64,000 bases of DNA from assembly GCF_018873765.1 (NCBI RefSeq), contig NC_057919.1, positions 21,864,698-21,928,697 on the forward strand, in the 5' to 3' direction. The notes under the pieces are model-generated. The model saw nothing but the letters and a program-made list of their open reading frames with translations. It did not search any database and was not told where the DNA came from. Each line of letters begins with the position of its first letter. The first letter of the stretch is position 1. The stretch is from Telopea speciosissima (Eukaryota > Streptophyta > Magnoliopsida > Proteales > Proteaceae). Positions 20,870-32,520 of the stretch are shown here, one piece after another. Both the position numbers and the translations under genes were made by a program.

Positions 20870-23540
20870 ATTCTTTTACAATTTGAGTTTGATAAGGAAT
20901 ATGCATCCTATTGTCATGGACTCATGGGTTAAAGATGATAGACCCAAAAATGGGTCTAGTATACTTGTTGTTAATATATATATATATATATATAACAACT
21001 AATTGGGCCTGGGCCTTATGCTTAAATCGAAAGTGTAGTTGTTTTTAAAATAGGAACCCAAGTGGGCCGAAACGTTGATGTAAAAATGTTTTTTTAAGTA
21101 AAAGCCGTATATAAAGTTCATTTTTGCGGTGGGCCCACTGGAATGTCCATTATGACAAGTAACCTTGTAGAAAACATAATTTTAGACCTTAATTATATTC
21201 AAACCCTAGTTTTTGACTAGATGTGAAATTGGGTTTTGGCCATTTTATAATGAGCTTTAAATTCAATTTGTATTTTTGGCACAGGATATGTTATTTTGGG
21301 CGTAAAATTGGTACAAGTAAATTTTACTTGAACCACATGAGATGTGAAACCCTAATTGATTAAGAGTTAGTTAAATTAATATATGGTTAATTAAATGTTA
21401 ACTTTCATAGTGTGAACTTTAAAAGGACCAGGATATTACATACATGGTAGTTATGGGGTTTTCAGATTAATCTTAATTATGTGGATGGCATATTAAATTA
21501 CATGTGATGTGATGTATGAAATGTGATCATTTATGTTTTTATCTCTCTCTCTTTTCTCCCATTTCTTTTTATAAATCTATGTTTTCACCTTAGACAGCCC
21601 AATTGGTGGCTTGGTTTTCAAAGATTTCTTTGATTGAGATGTAAAATAGTTTTAGAGTTGTTATTTTATTATGAATCGGAGATGGAAATAAAAATCGCCT
21701 TAGAGACGGTGTTCGGAGATGGCATATTACATTACATGTGATGTGATGTATGAAATGTGATAGTCTCTCTCACTCTCTTTCCATTTTATTTTTTTTATAA
21801 ATCTATGTATTCACCTTAGGCAGCCAAATTGGTGGTTTGGTTTTCGAAGATTTCTTTGATTGAGATGTAAAATACTTTTAGGGTTGTTATTTTATTAGGA
21901 GTCGGAGATGGAGATAAAGATCGCCTTAGAGACGATGTTCATGAAGGAGATAGAGATCCAGTTATGACACAAATGGATACGACACATCACCTATTGCATG
22001 AGATGCATAGTTATATCATAATGAACTTATAAATTAGTTTTGATGAGTGGGAGTAATGTTTGGAGGATTCATATACATTACTCTCATGCATCATAGAATC
22101 TATCATCCCATAACCACCATTTTTATTTCATTCTAGTTACATGTGATTAATGTTATATTTCTTTATCATGAGATGCATTACATATGATGTATGTTTGTAG
22201 ATGCTGAATTATGTCATTCTCTTTTTCGACGATGATGACAACAAGACACAGATAGACATCGGTATCTCTCTCAAAGAAGATTCTTGTCTCTACACCCAAA
22301 TCATATCGTCGGCTTGAGATTGAAAGAATTCTACTTTAAGAGGATAGTGGAGGAAGGATCAAGGTATGCAAAATTATTATTTCTTTTTTTTGGGGGGAGG
22401 GGGTTAAGAACAAATTTTCTTTGCCACCATACACATAGACAAAGGAACAGGAATACAGAGATGGGATCAGAACCGGCTTTGATACTTTGTTAGATTCCAT
22501 CTTAAAACACCGGTCTTTTGAGATGGAAATCTATTAAATGGTAGAACATTGGTTTTTCTTGAACATTGGCCTTTCAAAGGTGATAATTGAAACCTTCTTT
22601 ACTTTATAATCAAATCATTTTGATTTGAAAGTAAAAAAAGAAGATTACATCCATATTTGGTGAAACTATTAAGTAGATTACACAATTATGATTAAAAAGT
22701 TTTTTTTTTTTTTATAAATTTAATTTCGGTTCACTTCTCTTACTTTTTAATGCTATTAGATATTTTTAAGATAAGAAAAAAGGATGCTAACGGGTCTTAT
22801 GGTTAGCGTGATTCTTCTGCCTAAACAGTAGACACAAACCAATATCTTTTTACGTGAAAAGAACATTAAACTTTAGTGAAATTCTTAATTATATCCAAAT
22901 CAATGCCTTTTTGCATACTTTCATTGGCTACCGTTCTGATGTAAGGGCTATATGACAGGTTTCTCAAGAAAGAGGGCCTTAATGGCCCTTCAAGAATTAA
23001 ATGATACCACCCAGATTTCTCAAAGATCTAAAGAGGGCCTTAATGGGTATTATACCTGTTATTGGCACTAGTTGTGACCACTACTATTGGATGTCGCAAT
23101 CTTTGAGAGTCCTTTTATTTATTTGGGCTAAATTCTAAATGAACATATCCTCTCTTAATTAACTCAAATTACAAGACTACCCATTTTTCGAGTCATATAT
23201 ATGAGGTAGTGGAAAACCATGATAGGACTTTTGGATTCAATTGTTGACGTTTGCCCGTTATAAGTCGTAAGCACACGCTATACTTTTAGTAGGAGGAGAA
23301 AGAATAGTTTAGTACTTGTGCTTAACACGCGGCTTCTCATGGACTTTTAGATTGTTGTGGTTTCTTTACGTATGTACATGTGAAGGGGTGGTAGGTCATA
23401 AATGCCTCTCTTTGTTGTCAGATTTTGAACTAAATTTTTTCATTTGTCGAAATTGCACTTAGGCAGCATAGAAAACCCTTTTCCTCCTTTCATTTATATT
23501 TAATAAGTCTAAATTTTCCTCGAGGCAAATTAAATATCTA
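20870..23540. other. AT-rich intergenic DNA
   Basis: It holds a (TA)n run at 20974-20994, a 234-bp tandem duplication (21485-21945), and a GGCTTTGATACTTTGTTAG motif near 22474. That motif resembles the junction of a Copia LTR and primer-binding site read backwards. No gene is recognised. Confidence 0.4.
21485..21945. repeat. 234-bp tandem duplication, two copies
   Basis: Unit 1 (21485-21718) and unit 2 (21719-21945) both start ATGGCATATTA and run through TTCTTTGATTGAGATGTAAA to ATCGCCTTAGAGACG. They differ mainly in the CT-rich segment. Non-coding. Confidence 0.85.
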
Positions 23541-23547
23541 AAGGGTT

Positions 23548-23844
23548 TTGCGAAAGCTATTTCATGTGACTTGCATGGATTGTACCTCGATTGTCTCCAT
23601 AAAATTGATAGCTCATAGTACTTTCAATAAACAAATGATACTGTCTAAAATCAAAACGTATAAATCCCATTTGGAGGATTTACCTCTAGGGAGAAAGAAA
23701 GTCACAATCTGTCAATTCAAAAATGAAATTGCACACTCCCTCACAAAGAATCCCTCTTGTGGGAGGCATGTGTGGTCTAATGATGTGATTATTTATTTAA
23801 TTATATTATGTAAATTAAAAAAACAAAAATCATTGAGTAAATGA
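23548..23844 (+). pseudogene. possible LINE RNase H remnant
   Basis: The frame contains KNEIAHSLTKNPSCGRHVW, which looks like the C-terminal N-x-x-AH-x-L-A-K block of LINE-type RNase H. The catalytic motifs upstream are not evident. It could equally be chance or another family. Confidence 0.25.
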
Positions 23845-24189
23845 CACTTAAAGATTCTATTTGGTTGCAATGTACAACGATTTCAATGTGTAAAATAATT
23901 TCGTATGAAATTGGTGAGCATCAGGGAAAGGCATTTTACATTTTACAGCGTAAGACATTGACCATATAACATAAGCAATCAACTTTATTCAGTCATTGGA
24001 TCTCACCAGCACAGGTGTAAGTTGAAGAACCTTCCTCATTAGGAAATTTCAGCCCCCGTTGGAGGGATCTGAATCTTCTCCAACTACTTCGGCGTTCAAT
24101 TCCTTTCCTACCACCTATCTAATGGGTAGGAGGATTTGGACACAGATCCCAACATCTACCAATACTTGGGGATATGTGCATGTCCAAGT

Positions 24190-24350
24190 CCTAGATCTAG
24201 CTCCTCTCCAAAGAGCCCACTGCGCAGGGAATGTCCATGAGGCATCCAAAAACTAGATTGTACCGCACACATCTCGACGTGCATCCAACCAACCAACGGC
24301 TGGATGCCCCTGAGCGTTGGGCTCACTGGGGAAGAGCTCAATCCCCACTC
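24190..24350. mobile_element. MITE family B copy
   Basis: CTCCTCTCCAAAGAGCCCA on the left is mirrored by GGGCTC...GAAGAGCTC on the right, with a central ACACATCTCGACGTGCAT stretch. Related to 12652-12828. Confidence 0.5.
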
Positions 24351-25076
24351 CTTGGTTGGGTGGTTGGTTGGAGAGGAACCGAATCCAGCGTTTAAACTTT
24401 AAAGCTTTGTGTATGAGCTCATCCCGTGTCTGGTGGGTGCATCGGTGCATCCACCATCTTTTCTTGTAAACCTTTCTTCCTTGAGGAAGAGTTTGTCTTC
24501 CTCAGATTTCCAATAATAATAATGCAATGCTATCCTGTGCTGAAAAAACCAAATTAGTCAAAGAAGCAAAGAAATAAAGAACGTTGAATTTTAATTTTCA
24601 TGTCCCAAAGCAGCACATTGAACGAGCAATTTGGGTGATTGGATCAACTTTTCCACCCACGTTTTTTACTCTTTGCCTACTGTTTTATATTAGCCTGAAG
24701 ACCACTTTCAAACCCAGTCAGTTTCTGTTGGAGGCTTCTCTTTCCTTCTTTTTTTTTTTTTTTTTGTTTTTGTTTTTTGTATTTACACTGCTATCTGCTG
24801 AGGTTTATATTAAATACAGTACGATCCCTTATATTTTTGAAATATACATCTTAAACCCCTGTGTTTAGGGTACTTAGTTACACTCAGCCCCACTCCGTTA
24901 AAGAATTACCGTTAGTTGCTGATACATTTGCCATTGATGCCTTAAAATAACAAATATACCCTTAATGGGGTCATCGTTCCATAACATGCAAGAATTCATC
25001 CATCTACTCACATTCAACTGAACTCTCATGCACATGTTCTTCCATCTCTCTTCTTGATCTCTAATAGAAGAGAAAA

Positions 25077-26465
25077 ATGAGCATTCTTCAATGCATAGAC
25101 GTCATTAATGCCCCAGATCTTCAGATATGGAACAACGCCGCATTTGACAATGGAGATTCAGATGAATCGGCCGCCATCAAGGCTTCTTGGTGTTCCCTAC
25201 AATCTCTCTACCAATCTTTCGGAATCAACGGCATCTCATTCCAGCAAAGAAAATCCGAGTCCTGCTTTCAGCAAAACGAATGTTTCTTTAAAATCTCCAA
25301 CACCCCTCTAGCCCCTGCGACAAAACGACGCCAACGGAAGATCACAAAGGAGGCCATTAAAGCTGCTCTTCAAAGAGGGTATGCTTCTTCTTTCCCCAAC
25401 TCCCTCCAAGACCGAAAATGAGGCCATCAGTGATGACAGCAAGATCAATACTGAGATCGAACAAATTGAATTGGAGATCAGCCGTTTGACATCCAAAATA
25501 GAAGCACTTCGGTCTGAAAAAGGAGAGAAGAATTTGAAGACCATTGAAAGGGGCTGACGGATAGTTCCTGGAAAGTTCATGGAGTTGAAACAGAGCACAA
25601 AGAATTCAGTCATGGCAACAAAGATGGAAGAACCTCCAGCAACGATCACAGGTACAAAATTCTGGCGGAGGGGCATCAGTCTGGGTCTATCAGAAATCAC
25701 CGCCAGCATAAGATCTCGGCAGATGAGTAAGCTCGAAATCACCCCTATTCAAACCATACAGAACCGCCGGAAATCGTGCTTTTGGAAGCTTGAAGACATT
25801 AAAGAAGTTGAGATAAGGCTGAGGAGACGGAGCTTGAGTTCAAGCCCAAAATCACGCTCGTCTGTTTCCAAGATCCAAGCTTCCAAACAAGCACTTACGA
25901 CTGTAGGCTCAAAGAAATATGTGAAACGAGATGATTCACTCATGTTCTCCATTCAACCCAAAAAATTATTCAAAGAGGGAGAAAAATCGGTCGCCTCCAA
26001 GAAACGGCTAAAACCTAGTAGGATTGTAGCAAGCCGGTTACAATCAGACTTCGACACAGGTTACTGGAAATCTCACAAAACCTGGATCAGAGGAACAGAT
26101 TATTGCCTAAAAGGACAAGTACAACACAAAAAGGTGTGATAAGAAACGGGTCTCAGTTGGAAAATCACACGGATCTCGGGTTGAACAGGGGCGGAATCAG
26201 GCAATGAAAACCAGTTGAAGAAGCGGTGGGAAACTACGAGTGACGCTGCAACGGGTCGAAGGAAGAGTTTGGTGAATGTATAACAACTTTCTGTTCTGAA
26301 AATTGCTGATTTGCTTCCGCGGATTCGGATCTTACGAGGCATTGAAGAAAGTCGAGGAGATTCTGGACCTGCCAAGCGGGTGTCCGATTTAATTGGGGAA
26401 AGATCATTTCTTCAAATTCAGCTACACCATTGGAAAACCCTAGTCGGGCGAGTCTGCAAAGCACC
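25077..26465 (+). pseudogene. dead copy of a conserved plant gene of unknown function
   Basis: It begins MSILQCIDVINAPDLQIWNN and continues FDNGDS...AAIKASW to a TGA at 25421. A different frame carries on with a coiled-coil segment (EIEQIELEISRLTSKIEAL, about 25452-25508) and then a TGA at 25555-25557 where the frame otherwise reads RG*RIVPGKFME. Next come KQSTKNSV, QNRRKSCFWKLEDI and a Lys/Ser-rich basic part ending at 26139. After further shifts, LLPRIRILRGIEESRGDSG and AKRVSDLIG are readable at 26309-26400. This looks like a plant protein with an acidic N-terminus, a coiled coil and a basic C-terminus whose name I do not know. At least two frameshifts and one in-frame stop disable it. It has no visible introns and sits inside an inverted-repeat element, so capture is likely. 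Confidence 0.6.
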
Positions 26466-26606
26466 ATCCTTTCTCTTCTAGTGCATGCAGAGATTGATTG
26501 AAATTGTCGATAACATGTATTTGGAGTGAGCCTCTGAACCATTTTCAAGAAGTGGGACGAAGGTTGCAGCGGTGGTGGCGCGGTGGTTGAAGCGGTGGTG
26601 GGGCAG

Positions 26607-26648
26607 TGGTTGAAGAAGAAGAAGAAGAAGAAGAAGAAAGAAGAAGGG
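26607..26648. repeat. (GAA)n microsatellite
   Basis: About ten AAG units near the right end of the captured gene copy. Confidence 0.8.
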
Positions 26649-26859
26649 GAAGCAATAGTGGTGGGTCCCACTTTTTTATATTAAAAGAATAAAAAATTAG
26701 AATAGAGTCATCTTAATTGAAGGTTAAAATTGTCATTTAAATTTTATATTTAACACTGTCTACTTAAAAGTGCTGGGTGTATATTTTGAAAACACAGGGA
26801 GGTCGTATTGTATTTCATACAAATCTCAGGGGGTGACAATATAATTTTCCCTTTGTATT

Positions 26860-27499
26860 AAAATCTATCGGAATTTCTTATAAAGAAGTTTCCGATCGAT
26901 TCAAGTTACTCACTTATATGAGAAATTATGAATAATTACGCCACCAGTTGCTAATTAATCAACGTTCATGTCATTGTCGTCTCTCGCCAATTGGTTCGTC
27001 ACAGAGGAAGAAACTGGAAAGAAAAGAAAGATGAACTAAGACACCAAAATTTGAGAAACTGCAAGTCTGAATTTTCTTCTTTCACATTGACTTCTTCCTT
27101 GCCTATCTTTTTCTTAAAATGGGAAAAATGATTCTAACCCAAAACATATTAAAAGTGTCACAGATATATACGAAGATTTTGAATCAAATAGGAATCTATA
27201 ATTGCCAAAATTCAGAAACCTACCTCTGTAATTTCTATTTATTAAACAGAATGTAAAAGGAATAAGGAATCTCTCTTTACTGGCTTCTAATTTTTAAGAA
27301 ACTACGAGTAGAGCCAGCGCATGTGATGCAATCTTTATTTTTGTTTCTTTATCTGTTTTTGGGCAGGTAGAAAGGTACAAATCTGGTTCTTTGGCTATAA
27401 TATCTTAGTTTCCAAAACTGAACTTCGATAGGTTAACAATTGCTTTGGTGCAGAGGTTCCATCAACAATCCTAAACTATCTTCTTTTCTTTCTCACAGC

Positions 27500-27500
<1 letters not shown>
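26860..27500. promoter_or_regulatory. 5' flank of the ANTH gene
   Basis: AT-rich region directly upstream of the ANTH-protein gene and probably its promoter. No specific box can be assigned with confidence. Confidence 0.35.

Positions 27501-27502
<2 letters not shown>

Positions 27503-27541
<39 letters not shown>
27503..27541. repeat. (CT)n microsatellite in the probable 5' UTR of the ANTH gene
   Basis: About 19 uninterrupted CT units, ending 27 bp before the ATG at 27568. CT-rich leaders are common in plant genes and such runs can alter expression by length change. Confidence 0.85.
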
Positions 27542-27544
<3 letters not shown>

Positions 27545-27567
27545 GTCTGTATGCTGTATGTGTGCTG

Positions 27568-28659
27568 ATGGGGGGACTGGCGAAGGGCAGTTTTAGAGAT
27601 CTCATGGGAGTTCTGAAAGACACAGCATCACTGAGCAAAGCAGCTCTGCTATCCAAGCCCAGCACCGTCGGTCTTCAAGTAGCAGTGCTGAGAGCCACCA
27701 CACACGAGCCCTCAAATCCTCCCAACGAGAAACAAATCACAGCCCTTCTCTCCTTCGGGCACAGTTCTCGCCTTATCGCCTCGGCCTGCATCGATGCCCT
27801 GATGGGCCGTCTTCACCAGACTCGTAACTCCACAGTAGCACTCAAGTGTCTTATCACCATCCACCATATAATCCGGCGTGGCTCTTTCATCCTCCAAGAC
27901 CAGCTGTCCATCTATCCTTCCACCGGTGGCCGCAACTACCTCAACCTCTCCAACTTCCGTGACAACGCCTCCCCTGAATCCTGGGAATTGTCTTCTTGGG
28001 TCAGATGGTATGCGACTTTCCTCGAACAGTTGTTGCTCACTTCTCGCGTTCTTGGTTTCCTCTTTTCGTCTGATTCAGATAAAGCAGAAGACAGAAACAA
28101 GATAACAGCGCTTCTGAATTATGATTTACTGAAAGAAGTAGGTGCTTTGGTGAGTGTGGTGGAAGAGATCTGCAGAGCACCTGAGTCTCTGTTCGCCCAT
28201 GGAAACGGGTTAGTTCATGAGGTGATATCATTAGTGGGTGAAGATTACCGATCAGCACAGAAGGAAATTTCGCTCCAGATCGATGAGTTACGACAGAGAG
28301 TGAATTCATTTACCTTCGAAGAAGCAATGGATTTGGTTCGATTGTTGAAGAGATTAGAGAATTGTAGAGAGAAGGTAATTGGGTTTTTGTTCATGAATAA
28401 GAAGAACACGATGGTTGATGTGTTTTGGGATTCGATTGGGGAAGTGAGAACGAAGATTGGATCTGTGAAGGATTACGGAGAGAGGAAGTTGTTGTTGGGA
28501 GTGGAGAAGGTAGAGAAGGCGAGCGAGTCGGCTCGGTTCGGAGACCGAGTTTTGAGACTGGGTGACCCGGTACATTTCTCATCTACCAGATTTTCTTTGG
28601 ATTTAGGTTCCGTTTCAAGTTTGAATTCTGTTGACAATCAGCGCATGAATCATCAATGA
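27568..28659 (+). CDS. ANTH/ENTH-domain clathrin assembly protein, 363 aa
   Basis: This is an adaptor that binds phosphoinositides and clathrin and helps form coated vesicles at the plasma membrane or trans-Golgi. The first ATG is 27568 (MGGLAKGSFRDLMGVLKD); the GTG six bases earlier is not a plausible start. The N-terminal part carries the ANTH signature: basic KDTASLSKAALL, then VAVLRATTHEPSNPPNEKQI and the helical repeat with ALKCLITIHHIIRRGSFILQDQ (written here as positions 90-115). Later come SWVRWYATFLEQLL and the FEEAMDLVRLLKRLENCREK helix. The protein is short (363 aa, against over 500 for AP180-type members) and has no obvious C-terminal tail of clathrin-binding motifs, like the small intronless Arabidopsis group typified by At4g40080. 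Single exon, no defect seen. Confidence 0.93.
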   Translation: MGGLAKGSFRDLMGVLKDTASLSKAALLSKPSTVGLQVAVLRATTHEPSNPPNEKQITALLSFGHSSRLIASACIDALMGRLHQTRNSTVALKCLITIHHIIRRGSFILQDQLSIYPSTGGRNYLNLSNFRDNASPESWELSSWVRWYATFLEQLLLTSRVLGFLFSSDSDKAEDRNKITALLNYDLLKEVGALVSVVEEICRAPESLFAHGNGLVHEVISLVGEDYRSAQKEISLQIDELRQRVNSFTFEEAMDLVRLLKRLENCREKVIGFLFMNKKNTMVDVFWDSIGEVRTKIGSVKDYGERKLLLGVEKVEKASESARFGDRVLRLGDPVHFSSTRFSLDLGSVSSLNSVDNQRMNHQ

Positions 28660-30350
28660 ATGACAAAGACTACAATATGACAAAATATTACATGACAACC
28701 AAAAAGTGATACGAAATTATATATTTGTTTATTATTTTTTGGATGTATTTAAATAAGTAGAATTAAAATTGGAGTTGGTGATGGTTGAGAGTTGGGCTTT
28801 GTCAGTATTTTGTCATTTTTTGTGTGTGACTGTGAGGTAATATTCTGAGAAGTTTGGTTGTTCAGTTTTGGTACTAAGTAAACCCAACATCTGAATCGTT
28901 GGATTCAAACATTTTTGTCCCATTCCTATCATGATTCCTGGAACCTTGACACGTACGCATGATGGGTATATTCATAGGTAGTAGTTATCTCATGGTCCCG
29001 CGTTATACTGCTATACCGCTAGCATATCCAGCTTTTTTCTAAAATTAAAATTATACTATCTACCTTCAAACGGAAGTGATTAGTTTTATTTTTTGGCCAT
29101 ATTCCTAACCAGGCCCACAGGCCATTAAGTTTGTGTCTCAAGAGGGTAGTGAAGGGTGGAGGATGTGTATAAAGTGGGAGTGACACCAAAAGCTCTAAAG
29201 CTGATGGAACACGTTAAATCAAACTCTTTAATCTATTTCATACTAGATTGGCTCAATCTAGCGTACATTGATTAGATCAATCTCCATTAAGCATTTAATA
29301 GATCATCTCTGGTTTTTATTTGGTAGTAAGTAATCCTTTCTTGATGACTTTCACTCTGCTCGAAGCCCTTTCAATGACTCAAATTTATAATGTAATGTCC
29401 GACTATGATATCAAATATTAGGTACTTGATCGATACTACACCAAAAGCTTTAGAACTGATGAAATGAATTAAATCAAGTCCTTTAACCTATCTAATACTT
29501 GATTGATCCAATCTAATGCTCATACGCTCGATGAAACCCCATAAAACATATAACAAACATGCTCCAACATATAAGACTTCTTATGTACGGGATATTGTGA
29601 GTTGACAACCACAATTGGGATTAGGTGGATCTGGTTGTTACTTTAGCAACGTAGTATATTTATATTTGTGTGGCCCTGACTGACCTTGGGCCCTTGAACT
29701 ATCAAGAGCTTTCAAGCCCAAGTTTTTATTCTAATCTATAATGGGCAGTGGGCACAAATTTAGTGTTTCGGGCTCTCACTTGTCGGATCTGATGTTACTT
29801 GTGTGGGGCGGCTTTATTGCCCACTTGACCACGTTGGAATTGTATACCTTGGCAAAATGTAAAACATGTTTTAACCAGATTTGAGAAGGTTCATTTGCTT
29901 GGCTATATACTTTGAATAAATTACACATTGTAAGTAGTGTGCACTCTATATAATGCCTGAATGAATAGGTTGAAAACTTAGAGAAGGTTTTCAATTTTCG
30001 CGTTTTCCTTTTTTTGTTTATGTTGACATCATAGTTGGAAAATCGGATTTTGATTGGACCAAGTTCTTTGAAATTGAGTCAAAATTTTGAAAAATATGGT
30101 CGAGAATCGTGTACACTACACTACATCAGGTAAAAAATGGCAAGAAAAGGTCATAAATTGTTCGCGTCAAATAAGATTCATTATTTTTATTTAAGTCAAA
30201 ACAAACTTGGTGAGTTTAGTCATTTAAAAAAATAAAAAAAAACAAAAAAAAAAAAAACCATAAAGTTGATTCACATAGAAATTAAGTTGAGTAAAAAACA
30301 ATAAACCCATATCCTAAAATTGTAAGAAATCCTCAACTCATCATCTCTCT
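28660..30350. other. AT-rich intergenic DNA with a dispersed direct repeat
   Basis: Includes the ANTH 3' flank. Two related segments of about 80 bp (from about 29188 and about 29440, both starting CACCAAAAGCT) lie about 250 bp apart and resemble LTR-type sequence, but no full element is visible. Confidence 0.4.
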
Positions 30351-30631
30351 TCTCTTGGTCAATGGTATAAACTCAAAATGCATTGATATTTGATTTCTTA
30401 TGAATGTGAGTCAGCCACCGTGGTAATCTCCTTAATATTTTCTCGAACCTACTTTCGTACACTTCACCGATGGAGGCTTCTAGACTAAAGAGTTAGCAAC
30501 CATGTTAATCTCCTAAAAAATTTTCTTGAACCTACATTCACTGAAATGCACGAAGTTAAATGTATAATATCCTTGATTATAGGTTGTGCCACCATTGAGA
30601 ACAAGAGAAATAGAATAATAAAAAAACTCAG

Positions 30632-30799
30632 GGAAGTAGTTTTCTGTTTGGGAGCATGGCCTACGCCAGTACTCCCATGTGTCTATCTCTCTTCTCCTCA
30701 AAACAAGCGGGCATATGTGTCTTTTCAAATAGGAAAGAGAAAGATAAACTCATGGGAGTGCTGGCATAGGCCACACTCCCGGACAGAGAAATTTCTTCC
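30632..30799. mobile_element. MITE family A copy 1
   Basis: About 165 bp with inverted ends: GAAGTAGTTTTCTGTTTGGGAG then GGCCTACGCCAGTACTCCCA on the left, mirrored by TGGGAGTGCTGGCATAGGCC and CTCCCGGACAGAGAAATTTCTTCC on the right. Other copies are at 30825, 33251, 38899, 53174 and 54542. Confidence 0.8.
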
Positions 30800-30824
30800 A
30801 AAAACTTATATAGAAAAAAAAAAA

Positions 30825-30994
30825 AGGGAAACAGTTTTTTATACGGGAGTGTGGCCTACGCCATCACTCCCATGTGTCTATCTCTCTCCTCCTTAAAACA
30901 AGGGGATAGAGGTGTCTTTTCACATGGAGAGGAGAGAGATAAACTCATGGGAGTACTGGTGTAGGCCACACTCCCGGATATAGAACTTTTTCCC
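30825..30994. mobile_element. MITE family A copy 2
   Basis: Same inverted ends and internal TCTATCTCTCTCCTCCTTAA / GGAGAGAGATAAACTCA pairing as copy 1, which lies 25 bp away. The matching place in block Q (about 50935) has neither copy, so both came after the segmental duplication. Confidence 0.8.
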
Positions 30995-31064
30995 AAAAAA
31001 AAATTCTTGGAAGATGATATAAAATTGGTTAAAAAAAACAAAAAGAGCCGTTTCCTTCAGTATA

Positions 31065-31090
31065 ATACAATATATATATATATATATATT
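31065..31090. repeat. (TA)n microsatellite
   Basis: A run of about 11 TA units; block Q has none at the matching site. Confidence 0.85.
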
Positions 31091-31299
31091 TTATGATAAC
31101 TATAATACAATATTGAATATCACCACTCACTCTTAACTTTATAATCATATCACCACTTTTGAGTAGGTATGCATATCTATCCAACGTTACCAAAACAACA
31201 AAATGCATATCTATCCAACGACCTCTTGGATAAAATAATAATATAATTGATTTTTAATAAGACAAAAATTTGCATATGTGCCTGTGTATGTGCACGATC

Positions 31300-32084
31300 T
31301 GCATTAAATACAGTCAGATTAACATCTGAAATCACATAAAAGCCCAACATTCCTTATTTGATGGAGTTGATAGAAGAATCAACCATGTACCAATACCTTC
31401 CAATACCTTCCTCTTTTAATAATGAGAAAAACTCTAAAATGTCATCTATCAGAGCTCAACTCCCAATGAGTTTTACATATATCACTTATTTCAAAATTAG
31501 CTTTAAAATTCTCTTTTACTTTTAAGGGTATGAGAGACGTTTTAAAAAGTGGTTTTGCTCTTTGTAATCACTTTTGGTTACATTAGGATTGTGGAGTTCG
31601 AAATTAGGTTTGAATTACATCCCTCCTTTCTCATATGGAGTTCAGAACCCAAAGGCAAACATTGAGTGAACTGTATCTTCTTTGGGTTAGTTGATCTAAG
31701 CCATATCATTATTGTTAGGGTGGGGTTCGGCTTCCAAATCGGACGTGGGATGAATTTCATAGACCATGAGAAGTTTAGGAGATATAAGGAGACCCAGTAG
31801 CTGCCAGTTGAGGCAGAGATAAGCTTGCTTCTTCACCTTCTTATCTCCGCCCCACCCCCATTGGAGAGCCCAGTGAGAAATCCAACATCTGTGCTATGCC
31901 GTACACATCCCAACAATGGATTAGACGTGCATTAGGATGTGTTTGGCATAGCACCGCGAATTGGATGCTCACTAGGTGGTGGCTGGATGCAGTACTCATA
32001 TGAATGTTGAACATTCTTGGGTCACACAAGCATTCATGTATATCCTTTATGATAGTCCTTAATTTTTGTCAACTAATCTATAAG
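31300..32084. other. intergenic DNA with a MITE B copy
   Basis: No gene recognised. The MITE lies at 31847-31990. Confidence 0.35.
31847..31990. mobile_element. MITE family B copy
   Basis: Left GAGAGCCCAGTGAGAAATCCAA and right GAATTGGATGCTCACTAGGT are roughly inverted, around a core with GTACACATCCCAACA and TAGGATGTGTTTGGC. Confidence 0.5.
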
Positions 32085-32520
32085 TAGGGATGTAAATGGA
32101 TAACCGAAATCCGAATCCGAATTTCCATCCGTATTTGTTTAGGGGCATCCGTATTCGTTTAGAGATATTCGGAAAATAATCCGAATACTCCGATTAAAAC
32201 CCGTCTAAAAAAAAATCCGAATACTTAATAATAAAAAATTAAGTAAATAATGATTTTAAGGGTTTTTTAAGATTAAACAAGTTCTAGAATATGATGAAAA
32301 GAGAATCATGATCTAAGAGATATGGATTGAGAGTGAATTATATCCGCTAGGGGGAGGAAGGTCCAGGTTACACAAGGCAGAGATATAAACGGATGGTCGA
32401 AAATTTAAATTCGATTCGCATCCGAATCCGTTTAGAGGTATCCATATTTGGTCAGGAAATATCCGGCTCCGATCACATCCGATCCGTATCTGATTCGAAT
32501 CCGATCCGTTTACATCCCTA
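32085..32520. mobile_element. non-autonomous hAT-like element, 436 bp, perfect 8-bp target duplication
   Basis: Starts TAGGGATGTAAATGGATA and ends CCGTTTACATCCCTA. The flanks are identical 8-mers TCTATAAG (32077-32084 and 32521-32528). The interior is rich in ATCCGAAT-type repeats and has no transposase. This copy gives the clearest proof that the TAGGGATGTAAA family is hAT-like. Confidence 0.9.

Larger units (their letters stand above)
24780..26850. mobile_element. Mutator-like element carrying a captured gene copy (Pack-MULE candidate)
   Basis: Long imperfect terminal inverted repeats are visible. The left end (about 24780-24860, with CTGAGGTTTATATTAAATACAGTACGA) matches the reverse complement of the right end (about 26780-26850, with CTGAGATTTGTATGAAATAC and AATACGA). 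Such CCCTGTGTTT-type ends are common in plant non-autonomous MULEs. No transposase is present. The interior is a dead host gene copy (25077-26465). I could not define the 9-bp target duplication because the left flank is a poly-T run. Confidence 0.6.

Noticed and set aside
22284..22493. 69-residue plus frame with a splice-like GGTATGC
   Set aside because: No recognisable domain, and it ends in a motif resembling an LTR/primer-binding junction. More likely retroelement debris.
27562..27567. Upstream start two codons before the ANTH protein ATG
   Set aside because: The codon is GTG, followed by CTG. The first ATG is at 27568 and is preceded by a usual CT-rich leader.
30513..30896. Minus and plus frames around MITE family A copies
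   Set aside because: The same peptides recur at every copy of the MITE, on both strands. They are repeat translations and not genes.
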